Notes: generated by a model from the letters alone, not told the origin. Shown: positions 42,408 to 54,327, numbered from the stretch's first letter. The stretch is DNA of 64,000 bases from Porphyrobacter sp. (GCA_027531395.1 JAPZRO010000004.1:434001-498000), one strand, 5' to 3'. A program made the numbers and translations.

Positions 42408-42821
42408 ATGAAGGAATTCTTCCAGCACGCTGCCACGACCGACGGGGTGACCGTCCGCGTCGCCGTCAACTACCTTCCGGAGCAGTCGCATCCGGAGGCG
42501 GGCAAGTGGTTCTGGGTCTATCACATCCGCATCGAGAACGGCAGCCACGAGCCGCTGCGCCTGCGCACCCGCCACTGGCGCATCACCGACGGGCGCGGGA
42601 TGGTGAACCATGTCGATGGCGAGGGCGTGGTCGGCGAACAGCCGTTGCTCGCGCCGGGGCAGAGCCATGACTATGTCTCGGGCTGCCCGCTGACGACGCC
42701 GTTCGGCTCGATGGAGGGGTTCTACACCTTCCAGCGCCCCGACGGCTCGCCGTTCGAGGTGCGCATCCCCTTCTTCCCGCTCTCCGCGCCCGAGACGGCC
42801 GAGGGCCGCAGCCCGCGCTAG
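42408..42821 (+). CDS. apaG: ApaG protein
   Basis: The 137-residue protein matches ApaG: TDGVTVRVAVNYLPEQS, then YHIRIENGSHEPLRLRTRHWRITDGRGMVNHVDGEGVVGEQPLLAPG and FPLSAPE at the end. ApaG is a fibronectin-III-like protein, named from the apaGH operon; it binds ions and metabolites, with unclear function. Here no apaH is adjacent; a LysR gene follows after 38 bp. Confidence 0.9.
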   Translation: MKEFFQHAATTDGVTVRVAVNYLPEQSHPEAGKWFWVYHIRIENGSHEPLRLRTRHWRITDGRGMVNHVDGEGVVGEQPLLAPGQSHDYVSGCPLTTPFGSMEGFYTFQRPDGSPFEVRIPFFPLSAPETAEGRSPR

Positions 42822-42859
42822 GCTTGCCCTAAGCCCTTGTCGGGCCTAATTCGGCCAGC

Positions 42860-43648
42860 GTGAAGCGCACCCATCTCCCCTTGAATGCCCTGCGCGTGTT
42901 CGACGCGGCGGCGCGGCATCTCTCCTTCACCCGCGCCGCGGACGAGCTCGCCGTCACCCCGGCCGCCGTGGGCCAGCAGATCCGCGCGCTCGAGGACGTG
43001 CTCGGCGTCGTCCTTTTCCGCCGCACCTCCAAGGGCCTCGAATTGACGCCCGAGGGCGAGGCCGGGCTTGACCCTTTACGCGAAGGCTTCCTGCGCTTCG
43101 AAGAGAGCGTCGAGGCGATGCAGGCCGGCCAGGCCTCGGACCGTTACACCATCGCCGTCCCGCGCGAATTCTATGCCGAGTGGCTCGCCCCGCGCCTCGC
43201 CCGCTTCCAGGCGGGCACCCCCGGCGTGCAATATATCCTCGCGCCAGATGAACATGCCGATTTCACCGAGGCCAATCTCGACCTCGCGATCCGGCTGGTC
43301 GACGGGCCGGGCGATCTCGAAGGCGTGCAGCTCGCCCCCGCCATGCGCGTCACCGTCGCCGCGCCCGAGCACCGCGACGCTTGGATCGACTGGCCCGGCA
43401 TGCCCATGCCCGAGGGGAAGAACCCCTGCATCAAGGCCGGCAGCCCCGGACAGGCGCTCGCCTCCGCGCTCGCCGGAATGGGCCGCACGATCCTGCCGCT
43501 GGCGCTGGCCGAAGCCGCGATCGCGCGCGGGGCGCTCACCGTGCTCGAAGGCCCCGAGCCCGGACAACGCGCCTATTGGCTGATCGCCCCCCCGCCGCAA
43601 TGGCGCAGCAAGAAAGTCCGCGCGCTAACCGCCTTTCTTGCGTCCTGA
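42860..43648 (+). CDS. GcvA-like LysR regulator
   Basis: GTG 42860 gives 262 residues beginning MKRTHLPLNALRVFDAAARHLSFTRAADELAVTPAAVGQQIRALEDVLG, typical of the GcvA-type LysR HTH. The effector domain is shorter than usual (family about 300). The target is unknown. Its 3' end overlaps the convergent 189-residue gene by 24 bp. Confidence 0.82.
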   Translation: MKRTHLPLNALRVFDAAARHLSFTRAADELAVTPAAVGQQIRALEDVLGVVLFRRTSKGLELTPEGEAGLDPLREGFLRFEESVEAMQAGQASDRYTIAVPREFYAEWLAPRLARFQAGTPGVQYILAPDEHADFTEANLDLAIRLVDGPGDLEGVQLAPAMRVTVAAPEHRDAWIDWPGMPMPEGKNPCIKAGSPGQALASALAGMGRTILPLALAEAAIARGALTVLEGPEPGQRAYWLIAPPPQWRSKKVRALTAFLAS

Positions 43649-44194
43649 GCCTCGGCGCTTTTCGCGCTCCTCCTCCAGCACGTCCTCGCGGATCCATTCA
43701 TAGATCGGGTGGCCGGGCACCAGATCGCGCGCATCGACGCGATATTGCCCGCGATAGCGCAGCACGAAGCACAGCATCGAATTGGCATGCGGGTTATAGG
43801 GCGCGTCCGACAGCGCCCGTTCGAGCGCGCAATCCTCGAGCCGCAGCACCCCCCAGCGCAGCGCCTCGTCCCAGGCCCGGGCAAAGTCCTTCGCACCGGG
43901 CTGCTTGCGCAGCTTGTAGAGCGCCTCCATCGAACGCCCGATATGGGCGGCGGCCGAGGTGACGATGCCGGTCTCGGCCAGCCGCAGCACAAAGGCCCGC
44001 TGGAGATCGGGCGTGATCGAATTGCGGCTCGGCTGCTTGTGGAGATAGGGCGCAAAGTCGAGCACCGGATCATCCTCGGCAAACACCGCCGGCTCGAACT
44101 CCCACGCGACCTCGGAGGTGGCCTGCCGCGGCGTCGCCCGCTTGTTGCGCCGGATGGGACCGGGGTCGGGGTAGGGCTCGTCGTCCTCGAACAT
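43625..44194 (-). CDS. HTH-containing protein of unknown function
   Basis: The 189-residue product contains an HTH-like segment (RAFVLRLAETGIVTSAAAHIGRSMEALYKLRKQP) similar to phage terminase small subunits or AraC-type half motifs, then DFARAWDEALRWGVLRLEDCALERAL. The C-terminus is basic (EEEREKRRGSGRKKGG). It is a family I have seen annotated as hypothetical in related genomes, but I cannot name it. Location is convergent with the LysR gene. Confidence 0.65.
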   Translation of the reverse strand: MFEDDEPYPDPGPIRRNKRATPRQATSEVAWEFEPAVFAEDDPVLDFAPYLHKQPSRNSITPDLQRAFVLRLAETGIVTSAAAHIGRSMEALYKLRKQPGAKDFARAWDEALRWGVLRLEDCALERALSDAPYNPHANSMLCFVLRYRGQYRVDARDLVPGHPIYEWIREDVLEEEREKRRGSGRKKGG

Positions 44195-44237
44195 GGGGGA
44201 GGGAATGGCAGAGGGCGGGGGAGTAGGAAAATGGTTT
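44195..44237. other. Short leader before the REP-like element
   Basis: This stretch upstream of the 189-residue gene start, read on the minus strand, holds its ribosome-binding region and nothing else recognised. Confidence 0.35.
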
Positions 44238-44343
44238 CGTCATTGCGAGGAGCGAAGCGACGCGGCAATCCAGAGCCGCTGGGGAATTCGCTCTGGATTG
44301 GTAGGCCTACGGCCAGCTGCGCGTCCGCTACGCTCGCAATGAC
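44238..44343. repeat. REP-like nested palindromic element
   Basis: GTCATTGCGAG (44239-44249) pairs with CTCGCAATGAC (44333-44343), and CAATCCAGAGC (44266-44276) pairs with GCTCTGGATTG (44290-44300). The outer arm is the same sequence as the ends of the GIY-YIG inverted repeats at 34935 and 35274. The element has no coding sequence. Confidence 0.75.
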
Positions 44344-44598
44344 CAGAAGGGGGAGCCACCAACCATGCGTGTGGCACTGGTCCGGCGGGCGAAGCCTCGC
44401 CGCAAGCGCGCTCGTCCTCAAGTAGCGCAGCGATAGGACAGCAAGAACGCGCGCCGCTCCTTATGGCGCGAAAGCCGAAGCGGAGCTGAACGAGCGAAGC
44501 GAGGACAACCGGACGGAAGTCCGCCGCCCGCCTGCCACAACGAAGGAGGTGGGGGTTTTCGCTATCGCGAGGCACCCTCGGGTTTCGAAGATCACATA
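44344..44598. other. Intergenic region, no gene
   Basis: GC-rich, low-complexity sequence with several GAGCG/CGCTC pairs (around 44420-44510) but no gene. The transition to the AT-richer nuclease gene begins near 44590. No terminator with a T-run was seen for the minus-strand gene. Confidence 0.35.
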
Positions 44599-46659
44599 CT
44601 ATGCTTCAAACTTCACAGAAAGCTCATCCTCTATGCCAAGCTCGCTAAGCGCAGCCTTCATGCGATCAAATTTCAATTTATTATCCAAATTGCCTTCAAT
44701 GAAATAACCATCAGCAATTTTGAGTGGGCTTCGCAAGATTGCCGGATCAGCTGAAATCTGAAGTCGCTCACTCAGTCGGGTTCCTTGGAAAGCCTCTGGC
44801 TGGAGGTCAAACAACTGCGAGAATATCTCTACGTAGAGTCGCGCAACCTGGCGGACTATGATCTTCTTTCCGAAAAACACCGCATATTCTAGCTTCTTGT
44901 GGCGAGGCTCCTCTGCGTCAAAGATATTGACCTCACCCAAATCGGAAACGTCATCTAGAACTACATTTGGCGCGGGCCAAATGTACAAAAATCTCTCAGA
45001 TATCTGCTTGATACGATCTTGAATTTCGGCGACCCCCCAACGGTCTAAATCCTTCAGAGCCCGATTGAGCCAGAGGCGACTGAAGGCATATCCTTGCTCT
45101 AAGCCATCATCATTCATATCTCGTTTGGCGATAAAGCCTTTGTTGCCGAGCTTTCCGTTATTTCCGGAGAGCGTAAGATTACCAATCGTGTTGAGATATT
45201 TATCTGATATCTCGTTAAACTCATCTGAAGACAGCGCCTGCTTCCACACAAGATCTGGATTTTGTGGGAATATGTGCTCAATCGTCAGTAGCGGGGAGGA
45301 TACGTCAACTACCTCAGAGTTGTTGAAATTTTCAATTTTATCAAAAAAGTAATTTCTGCTCTTGGGCTTTGTGTTGTATATATCTTTGTATTTAAGGTTT
45401 TCAATAACCTCGACGTCTCTAGGAAATCGCTGCGTGCCCGTTCGTTGCATCAGACTTTTTTCAAGAGACGGTAAATAGAAATCTTTATCGATTCTGTCGT
45501 AAAGATTCATAAATATTTTGTTTAGGGCGTGGGTCGGTAGTCCGACGATAAATCGCCTCCATGCGAAAGATTGAACGAGCTTAAGTACAAACAGAAATTC
45601 CTCGTCAGATATGACATCTGTATCGTAGTCTTGATATACTTGCATCAGGAAGGGGTAGGCGACACTTATTTCTAAGCTGTTTATGTAATGTAGTTCGCGG
45701 GAAATTTTTGAATTTTCTTCGCGATCAGGATTCAAAAGTCTCGAGTAAATCTTTGCAAATGTCCGAATTTCAGAAAGAATTTCAATCAACTTATCACGGT
45801 TCGGGGTGGGAAAGTTTTCTTTGAATTTTTCATATACCTGCGATTTGTTCGGAATCTCCTTGTTCTTCATCGTAAGGTAGTCGCGAACAAAGTCGGATAC
45901 TCTGCTCTCGTTCGTGACAAAATTTTTAGCACTTTCCTCAATCGGCGCCCAAAAGTTACTGAAAACTTGCTCTTGCTCCACGCGGGGCAGCCCCATCAGA
46001 ATGTAATTTCTAATGAGATCAGCCTGAGACAACTCCAAGCCTGTCGAGTTTAGGCTTTCAAATATACGCTGCGGACTGTCTTTTTGACGATCGAGCGCAA
46101 TCTCAACAAAGACGAGACGCTGCAGACCTTTTAAAATTATCGGAGCGGTTTTTGAATTTATTTTCTCAAAGAAAAATCGGAAATTCTCCAAAATCCTAGA
46201 AAAAGGTAAGTCGATGTATGACTTATCGGGGGTTAAAACGTATGAAAGAGCGATTTTATTATTGTCCGTCGGTTTCAGTTTTAATTTTTCCGATTCTTCT
46301 GCGAACTTATTCACGAGATATGTCTCGTAAATTTTGTCCGAGAGCGATCTATTATTTTCAGAAAGTGCGTGCCTGTATAAAGCAATGTACAATAGAGTAA
46401 TTGTAGTAAGCCTTTGTTGTCCGTCAATTATTGTCAATTCTGTTAGTCCAGAAGTTGTGTAAACGTCGTCGTGAACATAAACGACGCTCCCAATGAAGTG
46501 CATTGTACTTTCTTCACTTTGGCCGACCTGCATTATGTCTCTGAGTAACTGCTCGCACTGGGTCCGCGTCCAATCATAATTGCGTTGATACACTGGGATT
46601 GCGAATGTTGTTTCATTATTCGCTAAGAATTTTTCGACTTTGGTTTCAGAGGCCTTCAT
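44599..46659 (-). CDS. GmrSD-type DUF262/DUF1524 putative restriction nuclease
   Basis: The 686-residue protein starts with a DUF262 (ParB-like, nucleotidase) domain: IPVYQRNYDW (21-30), DGQQRLTTI (79-87) and FESLNSTGLELSQADLIRN (200-218). A DUF1524 HNH domain follows: IEHIFPQ (460-466) and IGNLTLSGNNGKLGNKGF (492-509). About 150 further residues (540-686) form an unassigned C-terminal domain. GmrSD proteins are type IV restriction enzymes against modified phage DNA; SspE is related. Base composition is clearly lower in GC than all neighbours, so it was probably acquired. No partner gene is adjacent. Confidence 0.85.
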   Translation of the reverse strand: MKASETKVEKFLANNETTFAIPVYQRNYDWTRTQCEQLLRDIMQVGQSEESTMHFIGSVVYVHDDVYTTSGLTELTIIDGQQRLTTITLLYIALYRHALSENNRSLSDKIYETYLVNKFAEESEKLKLKPTDNNKIALSYVLTPDKSYIDLPFSRILENFRFFFEKINSKTAPIILKGLQRLVFVEIALDRQKDSPQRIFESLNSTGLELSQADLIRNYILMGLPRVEQEQVFSNFWAPIEESAKNFVTNESRVSDFVRDYLTMKNKEIPNKSQVYEKFKENFPTPNRDKLIEILSEIRTFAKIYSRLLNPDREENSKISRELHYINSLEISVAYPFLMQVYQDYDTDVISDEEFLFVLKLVQSFAWRRFIVGLPTHALNKIFMNLYDRIDKDFYLPSLEKSLMQRTGTQRFPRDVEVIENLKYKDIYNTKPKSRNYFFDKIENFNNSEVVDVSSPLLTIEHIFPQNPDLVWKQALSSDEFNEISDKYLNTIGNLTLSGNNGKLGNKGFIAKRDMNDDGLEQGYAFSRLWLNRALKDLDRWGVAEIQDRIKQISERFLYIWPAPNVVLDDVSDLGEVNIFDAEEPRHKKLEYAVFFGKKIIVRQVARLYVEIFSQLFDLQPEAFQGTRLSERLQISADPAILRSPLKIADGYFIEGNLDNKLKFDRMKAALSELGIEDELSVKFEA

Positions 46660-47144
46660 GGGGCGTGGTATCCTCTTCTTTTTGCAAGCTTAAGTCTAAC
46701 CCGCATAGGTTCCAGCGTCTAGCTTTTGGATGTACCCTTTGGGGGATTTCCTTTGAATGATCTGGTGCTCCATCTGGGCTTCAGAGCGGGCGGGTGCGCA
46801 GGGGTTGTTAATTGCCGTCGTCCTGCCTCTGGCATCGTTGCCGAACATGCCGGGCCAGTTGAATTCTGCGGAATCCCCTCCAACACCCACCCTTGACCCT
46901 CTACCCGATCCCGCCTAAGGGCGCGCATCTTCCGGGCCTCGCTCGGATTGAGCTGAACATTGGCGGTCATGTCCCTCACACGGGGCAGCCGACAAAGTAA
47001 CCCGGTCTTTTCAGGCGGGTGGAGCGTTTTCGGCTCGCGATATGTGGCGCTGACGGGGCAAGATTCCCGCCGCGCGCGCTTTCGCGATTCGTGATCTCCT
47101 CACCGGTCTGGCCATGGCCTCAAGCAAGGTGAAGTGAGAACTTA
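46660..47144. other. Region between defence gene and str operon
   Basis: Minus-strand frames at 46696-46890 and 46719-46979 are partly gene-like: the first half of one (MTANVQLNPSEARKMRALRR) and the second half of the other read smoothly, as if one small gene had a frameshift. This is too weak to annotate. The rest (46980-47144) must contain the rpsL promoter; I see no convincing -35/-10 pair. Confidence 0.35.
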
Positions 47145-47516
47145 ATGCCGACAATCAACCAGCTGGTCCGCAAGGGCCGCGTTCCGCAGAAGGCCAAGAG
47201 CAAGGTCCCTGCGATGGAGCAGAACCCGCAGAAGCGCGGCGTCTGCACCCGCGTCTACACGACGACCCCGAAGAAGCCGAACTCGGCGCTGCGCAAGGTG
47301 GCCAAGGTCCGCCTGACCAACCAGCGCGAAGTCATCAGCTACATCCCGGGCGAAGGCCACAACCTGCAGGAGCACTCCGTGGTGCTGATCCGCGGCGGGC
47401 GTGTGCGCGACCTTCCCGGCGTGCGCTACCACGTGCTGCGCGGCGTCCTCGACACGCAGGGCGTGAAGGATCGCAAGCAGTCGCGCTCGAAGTACGGCGC
47501 CAAGCGTCCGAAGTAA
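47145..47516 (+). CDS. rpsL: 30S ribosomal protein S12
   Basis: The 123-residue protein is S12, with [11 protein letters not shown] and [19 protein letters not shown]. Lys43 in the PKKPNSALR loop is intact. Position 88 in [13 protein letters not shown] is Arg, where E. coli and Mycobacterium have Lys. S12 controls decoding accuracy on the 30S subunit. It heads the str operon (rpsG, fusA and tuf follow). AAGGTGAAGTG precedes the start. Confidence 0.97.
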   Translation: MPTINQLVRKGRVPQKAKSKVPAMEQNPQKRGVCTRVYTTTPKKPNSALRKVAKVRLTNQREVISYIPGEGHNLQEHSVVLIRGGRVRDLPGVRYHVLRGVLDTQGVKDRKQSRSKYGAKRPK

Positions 47517-47664
47517 GGTTCAACGGGGCTACGGTCCTCCGCTTCACCCTGCCACCGACCAGGTGGCTTCTGGGTGGTCGGCCAAAAAGGCCGGAAACGC
47601 GGAGTGGGCCGGAGCCGCAAGGCGGACCCGGACGGGTTCGCCGCATTCCGAAGGAATTAAGAAG

Positions 47665-48135
47665 ATGTCACGTCGTCGTCGTCCCGAGAAGCGGGAAATC
47701 CTGCCTGATCCGCAGTACGGAGATCAGGTGCTGTCGAAGTTCATGAACAACCTCATGCTCGACGGGAAGAAGGCCGTTGCCGAAAAGATCGTCTATGGCG
47801 CGCTCGCCACGGTCGAGAGCAAGGCCAAGGCCGATCCGATCCAGCTGTTCCACGATGCGCTGAACAACGTGAAGCCGCAGGTCGAGGTCCGCAGCCGCCG
47901 CGTCGGTGGTGCGACCTACCAGGTGCCGGTGGAAGTGCGCCCCGAGCGTGCCCAGGCCCTCGCGATCCGCTGGCTGATCAACGCCGCGCGCGGTCGTCCG
48001 GAAACCACGATGGCCGCGCGGCTGTCGGGCGAGCTGATGGATGCCGCCAACAACCGCGGCAACGCGGTCAAGAAGCGGGAAGACACCCACCGCATGGCCG
48101 ACGCCAACCGGGCCTTCTCGCACTACCGCTGGTAA
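47665..48135 (+). CDS. rpsG: 30S ribosomal protein S7
   Basis: From ATG 47665 (AAGGAA upstream) the 156-residue protein begins [20 protein letters not shown] and ends [13 protein letters not shown], matching S7. S7 nucleates assembly of the 16S 3' head domain; in E. coli it represses its operon. The 148-bp gap to rpsL is larger than in E. coli and is GC-rich with short inverted segments; a leader is possible. An upstream in-frame extension is rejected. Confidence 0.97.
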   Translation: MSRRRRPEKREILPDPQYGDQVLSKFMNNLMLDGKKAVAEKIVYGALATVESKAKADPIQLFHDALNNVKPQVEVRSRRVGGATYQVPVEVRPERAQALAIRWLINAARGRPETTMAARLSGELMDAANNRGNAVKKREDTHRMADANRAFSHYRW

Positions 48136-48245
48136 CTCCGTTGATTGTGGGCAGCCGAAGGGCCTGGTCTTTCGGCTGTCACAATCATCCCTATATGGGG
48201 CGCTGACCGCACGCAGGCGGCCCCCTCACTCGTAAGGAACCTGAT

Positions 48246-50378
<2,133 letters not shown>

Positions 50379-50474
50379 GCTGCTTCGGCAGTCTAGGGGC
50401 GGCGCCTGATTCTGCGGGTGCCGCCACACTCTCCCGCGAACACACATTTTCATCCAAGAAGGTACACCAGAGAA

Positions 50475-51665
50475 ATGGCCAAGGAAAAGTTCCAGCGGAA
50501 TAAGCCGCACTGCAACATCGGCACCATCGGTCACGTTGACCATGGCAAGACCACCCTGACCGCGGCGATCACCAAGGTGATGGCTGAAACCTACGGCGGT
50601 AGCGCCGTGGACTTCGCCAACATCGACAAGGCTCCGGAAGAGCGCGAGCGCGGCATCACCATCTCGACCGCGCACGTCGAGTATGAATCGGCTGCCCGTC
50701 ACTACGCGCACGTCGACTGCCCGGGTCACGCTGACTACGTGAAGAACATGATCACCGGTGCCGCCCAGATGGACGGCGCGATCCTGGTGGTGAACGCTGC
50801 CGACGGCCCGATGCCGCAGACCCGCGAGCACATCCTGCTCGCCCGTCAGGTCGGCGTGCCGGCGCTTGTCGTGTACATGAACAAGGTCGACCAGGTTGAC
50901 GACGAGGAAATCCTCGAGCTCGTCGAACTCGAAGTGCGCGAGCTGCTCTCGTCGTACGACTTCGACGGCGACAACATTCCGATCGTCAAGGGTTCGGCTC
51001 TGGCCGCGCTCGAAGGCCGCGATGACAACATCGGCAAGGACTCGATCATCGCCCTGATCGAAGCCGTCGACCAGTACATCCCGCAGCCCGACCGTCCGGT
51101 CGACAAGGACTTCCTGATGCCGATCGAAGACGTGTTCTCGATCTCGGGTCGCGGCACCGTGGTGACCGGCCGTATCGAAACCGGCATCGTGAACGTCGGC
51201 GACGAAGTCGAAATCGTCGGCATCAAGGACACCCGCAAGACCACCGTCACCGGCGTCGAAATGTTCCGCAAGCTGCTCGATCGCGGCGAAGCCGGCGACA
51301 ACATCGGTGCGCTGATCCGCGGCGTCGGCCGTGAAGAAGTCGAGCGTGGCCAGGTGCTCTGCAAGCCCGGTTCGGTCAAGCCGCACACCGAGTTCGAAGC
51401 CGAAGTCTACGTGCTGTCGAAGGACGAAGGTGGCCGTCACACGCCGTTCTTCGCCAACTACCGCCCGCAGTTCTACTTCCGCACCACCGACGTGACCGGC
51501 GAAGTGATCCTTCCCGAAGGCACCGAAATGGTGATGCCGGGCGACAACGTCTCGATCGGCGTCAAGCTGATCGCGCCGATCGCCATGGACGAAGGTCTGC
51601 GCTTCGCGATCCGCGAAGGTGGCCGCACCGTGGGTTCGGGCGTCGTTGCCAAGATCACCAAGTAA
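50475..51665 (+). CDS. tuf: Elongation factor Tu
   Basis: From ATG 50475 the 396-residue protein has [24 protein letters not shown] (19-26), [16 protein letters not shown] and the C-terminal [14 protein letters not shown]-Tu delivers aminoacyl-tRNA to the A site. An in-frame extension from 50418 is not EF-Tu and is rejected. A terminator-like hairpin follows (51703-51736) before the S10 operon. Confidence 0.98.
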   Translation: MAKEKFQRNKPHCNIGTIGHVDHGKTTLTAAITKVMAETYGGSAVDFANIDKAPEERERGITISTAHVEYESAARHYAHVDCPGHADYVKNMITGAAQMDGAILVVNAADGPMPQTREHILLARQVGVPALVVYMNKVDQVDDEEILELVELEVRELLSSYDFDGDNIPIVKGSALAALEGRDDNIGKDSIIALIEAVDQYIPQPDRPVDKDFLMPIEDVFSISGRGTVVTGRIETGIVNVGDEVEIVGIKDTRKTTVTGVEMFRKLLDRGEAGDNIGALIRGVGREEVERGQVLCKPGSVKPHTEFEAEVYVLSKDEGGRHTPFFANYRPQFYFRTTDVTGEVILPEGTEMVMPGDNVSIGVKLIAPIAMDEGLRFAIREGGRTVGSGVVAKITK

Positions 51666-51702
51666 GGTTCTGCTCCCTTAGGGAGCGCAACTGAACGCTT
51701 TG

Positions 51703-51736
51703 AGGCCCGGCCGCTCTACGAGCTGCCGGGCCTTTT
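51703..51736 (+). terminator. Intrinsic terminator after tuf
   Basis: AGGCCCGGC (51703-51711) pairs with GCCGGGCCT (51725-51733) around a 13-base loop, with TTTT at the end. It probably ends the str operon transcript. Confidence 0.75.
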
Positions 51737-51812
51737 GGCGTCTAAGGGTAGGGCAGTCTGGCGCGGCAAACGCGGTCGTTTCACGGTCACGTAATTTCCT
51801 TGCCAAGCCCCC

Positions 51813-51841
51813 TTGCCTTAGGAGGGCGCTCCCCGTATAGG
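51813..51841 (+). promoter_or_regulatory. Probable promoter of the S10 operon
   Basis: TTGCCT (51813-51818) and TATAGG (51836-51841) with a 17-bp spacer. It lies downstream of the tuf terminator and about 150 bp before the rpsJ start, so a long leader would be transcribed. Confidence 0.55.
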
Positions 51842-51890
51842 CGCGCATCCGCAGACGAGATTCGTCCCGTCTGTAACGAGTTTTGAGGAA

Positions 51891-51940
51891 GGCCGCCCGC
51901 TCACGGGAAACCGGATGCACGCGGGGCGGTCTTTGTTTTT
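51891..51940 (+). promoter_or_regulatory. Terminator-like hairpin in the rpsJ leader (possible attenuator)
   Basis: GGCCGCCCGC (51891-51900) pairs with GCGGGGCGGTC (51921-51931), and TTTGTTTTT follows, all inside the leader between the promoter and rpsJ. Such a structure may attenuate S10 operon transcription. L4-type control is known in gammaproteobacteria; an equivalent here is inferred. Confidence 0.5.
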
Positions 51941-51994
51941 GGGAAATGCCGGGCAACCGGCGGCTCCTTGGCTCTTTCGCATCGGTAGTAGGAC

Positions 51995-52306
<312 letters not shown>

Positions 52307-52318
52307 GCCAGCCGAAAT

Positions 52319-52340
52319 GCCCCCTCCTTCGGGTGGGGGC
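52319..52340 (+). terminator. Stable hairpin after rpsJ with CUUCGG loop
   Basis: GCCCCC-T-CC pairs with GG-T-GGGGGC around a UUCG tetraloop, 13 bp after the rpsJ stop. No T-run follows, so it is more likely an mRNA-stabilising or processing structure than a terminator. Confidence 0.55.
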
Positions 52341-52342
52341 CT

Positions 52343-52379
52343 CTATCGTTGGAGCGATATGCGCTCCGCCTGACGATAG
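52343..52379 (+). promoter_or_regulatory. Second hairpin in the rpsJ-rplC spacer
   Basis: CTATCGT (52343-52349) pairs with ACGATAG (52373-52379) and, inside it, GGAGCG (52351-52356) with CGCTCC (52362-52367). Both helices are perfect. The two hairpins fill the start of a spacer that is not seen between most ribosomal genes; it may carry a regulatory or processing signal. Confidence 0.5.
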
Positions 52380-52578
52380 GGTGGATACCGCCGGAGACAC
52401 TCTCCGGGCCGCGTCCCCCGTCTCGCTTCCTGCGGCCACCCGGCCAGCGGAAGCACTCAGCCCGGACGGGGCGATGCTTGAAAATTCGGGCTGAACTGGG
52501 CTGCGGCGCTTGCGTCGTGGCCTGCCATGCACCTTGCGGATGGTCCGTAGGGTGCCTCTGTTGAGGAGTAACAAGACG

Positions 52579-53373
52579 ATGCGCACCGGCGTGATCGCAA
52601 AGAAAGTCGGGATGACCCGCCTCTTCCAGGAGGACGGACGGCACGTGCCAGTGACCGTTCTGTCGCTGGAAGATTGCCAGGTGGTTTCGCACCGCACCGC
52701 AGAGCGCGATGGCTATTTCGCGCTCCAGCTGGGTGCTGGCGAAGCCAAGCAGAAGAATGTCGCCAAGCCGCAGCGCGAGCACTTCGCTAAGGCTGACGTC
52801 GGCCTCAAGAAGCAGGTCGCCGAATTCCGCGTGGAGAGCGAAGACGCGCTCGTGCCCGTCGGCGCGACCATCTCGGCTGACCACTTCGTCGCCGGCCAGA
52901 AGGTCGACATCACCGGCCACACGCAGGGCAAGGGCTTTGCGGGCGCCATGAAGCGCTGGGGCTTCGGCGGTATGCGCGCCACCCACGGCGTGTCGATCTC
53001 GCACCGTGCGCATGGTTCGACCGGTAACCGTCAGGATCCGGGCCGCGTGTTCAAGGGCAAGAAGATGGCCGGCCACATGGGCGACCGTCAGCGCACCCAG
53101 CAGAACCTCGAAATCGTTCGCACCGACGCCGAGCGCGGTCTGCTGTTCGTCAAGGGCTCGGTCCCGGGCTCGAAGAACGGCTGGCTGCTCGTGCGCGATG
53201 CCGTGAAGCTGCCGCTCCCCGAAGGTCTGCCGTTCCCCGGCGCCGTGCTCCAGAAGCACGCTCCGGTCGCTGACGAGACCCCCTCGGTCGTGGAAGCTGC
53301 TGCCGAAGAAGCCATGGTGACCGAAGGTGCCGAAGCCGGCGCCGAGGCCACCGAAGAAAACAAGGAAGGCTGA
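52579..53373 (+). CDS. rplC: 50S ribosomal protein L3
   Basis: ATG 52579 (GAGGAG upstream) gives 264 residues: [39 protein letters not shown] and [28 protein letters not shown] match L3. The C-terminus adds an acidic Ala/Glu tail of about 30 residues ([21 protein letters not shown]...), common in alphaproteobacteria. L3 lies near the peptidyl transferase centre. Confidence 0.97.
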   Translation: MRTGVIAKKVGMTRLFQEDGRHVPVTVLSLEDCQVVSHRTAERDGYFALQLGAGEAKQKNVAKPQREHFAKADVGLKKQVAEFRVESEDALVPVGATISADHFVAGQKVDITGHTQGKGFAGAMKRWGFGGMRATHGVSISHRAHGSTGNRQDPGRVFKGKKMAGHMGDRQRTQQNLEIVRTDAERGLLFVKGSVPGSKNGWLLVRDAVKLPLPEGLPFPGAVLQKHAPVADETPSVVEAAAEEAMVTEGAEAGAEATEENKEG

Positions 53374-53376
53374 GCC

Positions 53377-54003
53377 ATGAAGATCAAGGTTCAGAAAATC
53401 GACGGCGGGAAGGCCGCAGGCGATATCGAACTGTCGGATGACGTGTTCGGCATCGAGCCGCGCGCCGACATCCTGCACCGCGTCGTGACCTGGCAGCTCG
53501 AGAACCGCCGCGGCACCGCCCGCCCGACGCGTGAGCGTTCGGACGTGGCCCGCACCGGCAAGAAGTTCGGCCGCCAGAAGGGTGGTGGTACCGCCCGTCA
53601 CGGCGACCGCGCGGCTCCGATCTTCATCGGCGGCGGCAAGGCTCACGGTGCGCGCAAGCGTGACTTCGAGCAGTCGCTCAACAAGAAGATCCGCGCGCTC
53701 GGCCTGAAGATGGCGCTTTCGAGCAAGGCCAAGGACGGCCTGGTCGTGGTCGACAGCCTCGAGCTGGCCGAAGCCAAGACCAAGATCCTCAAGGGTCACC
53801 TCGCCAAGGCCGGTCTTTCGGGCAAGGTGCTGGTGATCGACGGCGAACAGGTCGACGCGGGCTTCAAGAAGGCTGCGGGCAACCTGCCGGGCATCAACGT
53901 GCTCCCGGCGATCGGCGCCAACGTCTACGACATCCTCAACCACGACACGCTGGTCCTCACCAAGGCCGCGGTCGAAAAGCTGGAGGCGCGCTTCAATGGC
54001 TAA
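53377..54003 (+). CDS. rplD: 50S ribosomal protein L4
   Basis: The 208-residue protein contains the exit-tunnel loop ([32 protein letters not shown]) and ends [11 protein letters not shown]4 is the autogenous regulator of the S10 operon in E. coli. It starts 3 bp after rplC and its 3' end overlaps rplW by 8 bp, so L23 translation is coupled. Confidence 0.97.
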   Translation: MKIKVQKIDGGKAAGDIELSDDVFGIEPRADILHRVVTWQLENRRGTARPTRERSDVARTGKKFGRQKGGGTARHGDRAAPIFIGGGKAHGARKRDFEQSLNKKIRALGLKMALSSKAKDGLVVVDSLELAEAKTKILKGHLAKAGLSGKVLVIDGEQVDAGFKKAAGNLPGINVLPAIGANVYDILNHDTLVLTKAAVEKLEARFNG

Positions 54004-54304
54004 GAAGCAGACCGTCGATGCGCGTCATTACGACGTGATCCTCGCCCCCCACATCACCGAGAAGTCGACCCTCGCGTCCGAACAGAACGCGGTTGTCTTC
54101 AAGGTGGCCAAGGACGCGACCAAGCCCCAGATCAAGGAAGCCATCGAAGCGATCTACGACAAGAAGGTCGTCGCGGTGAACACCCTGGTCGTCAAGGGCA
54201 AGACCAAGCGCTGGAAGGGCAAGGCCTATCAGCGCACCGACGTGAAGAAGGCGATCGTCACCCTCGCCGAGGGTGAAATGATCGACATCACCAGCGGTAT
54301 CTGA
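53996..54304 (+). CDS. rplW: 50S ribosomal protein L23
   Basis: The 102-residue protein ([39 protein letters not shown]) is L23, at the exit of the ribosomal tunnel where signal-recognition particle and trigger factor dock. The start overlaps rplD. Confidence 0.97.
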   Translation: MAKKQTVDARHYDVILAPHITEKSTLASEQNAVVFKVAKDATKPQIKEAIEAIYDKKVVAVNTLVVKGKTKRWKGKAYQRTDVKKAIVTLAEGEMIDITSGI

Positions 54305-54327
54305 GGCCAAGGGACAGGACACGAACA

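Noticed and set aside
46696..46979. Two overlapping minus-strand frames that might be one frameshifted gene
   Set aside because: No family was recognised, neither frame alone is convincing, and there is no neighbour context.
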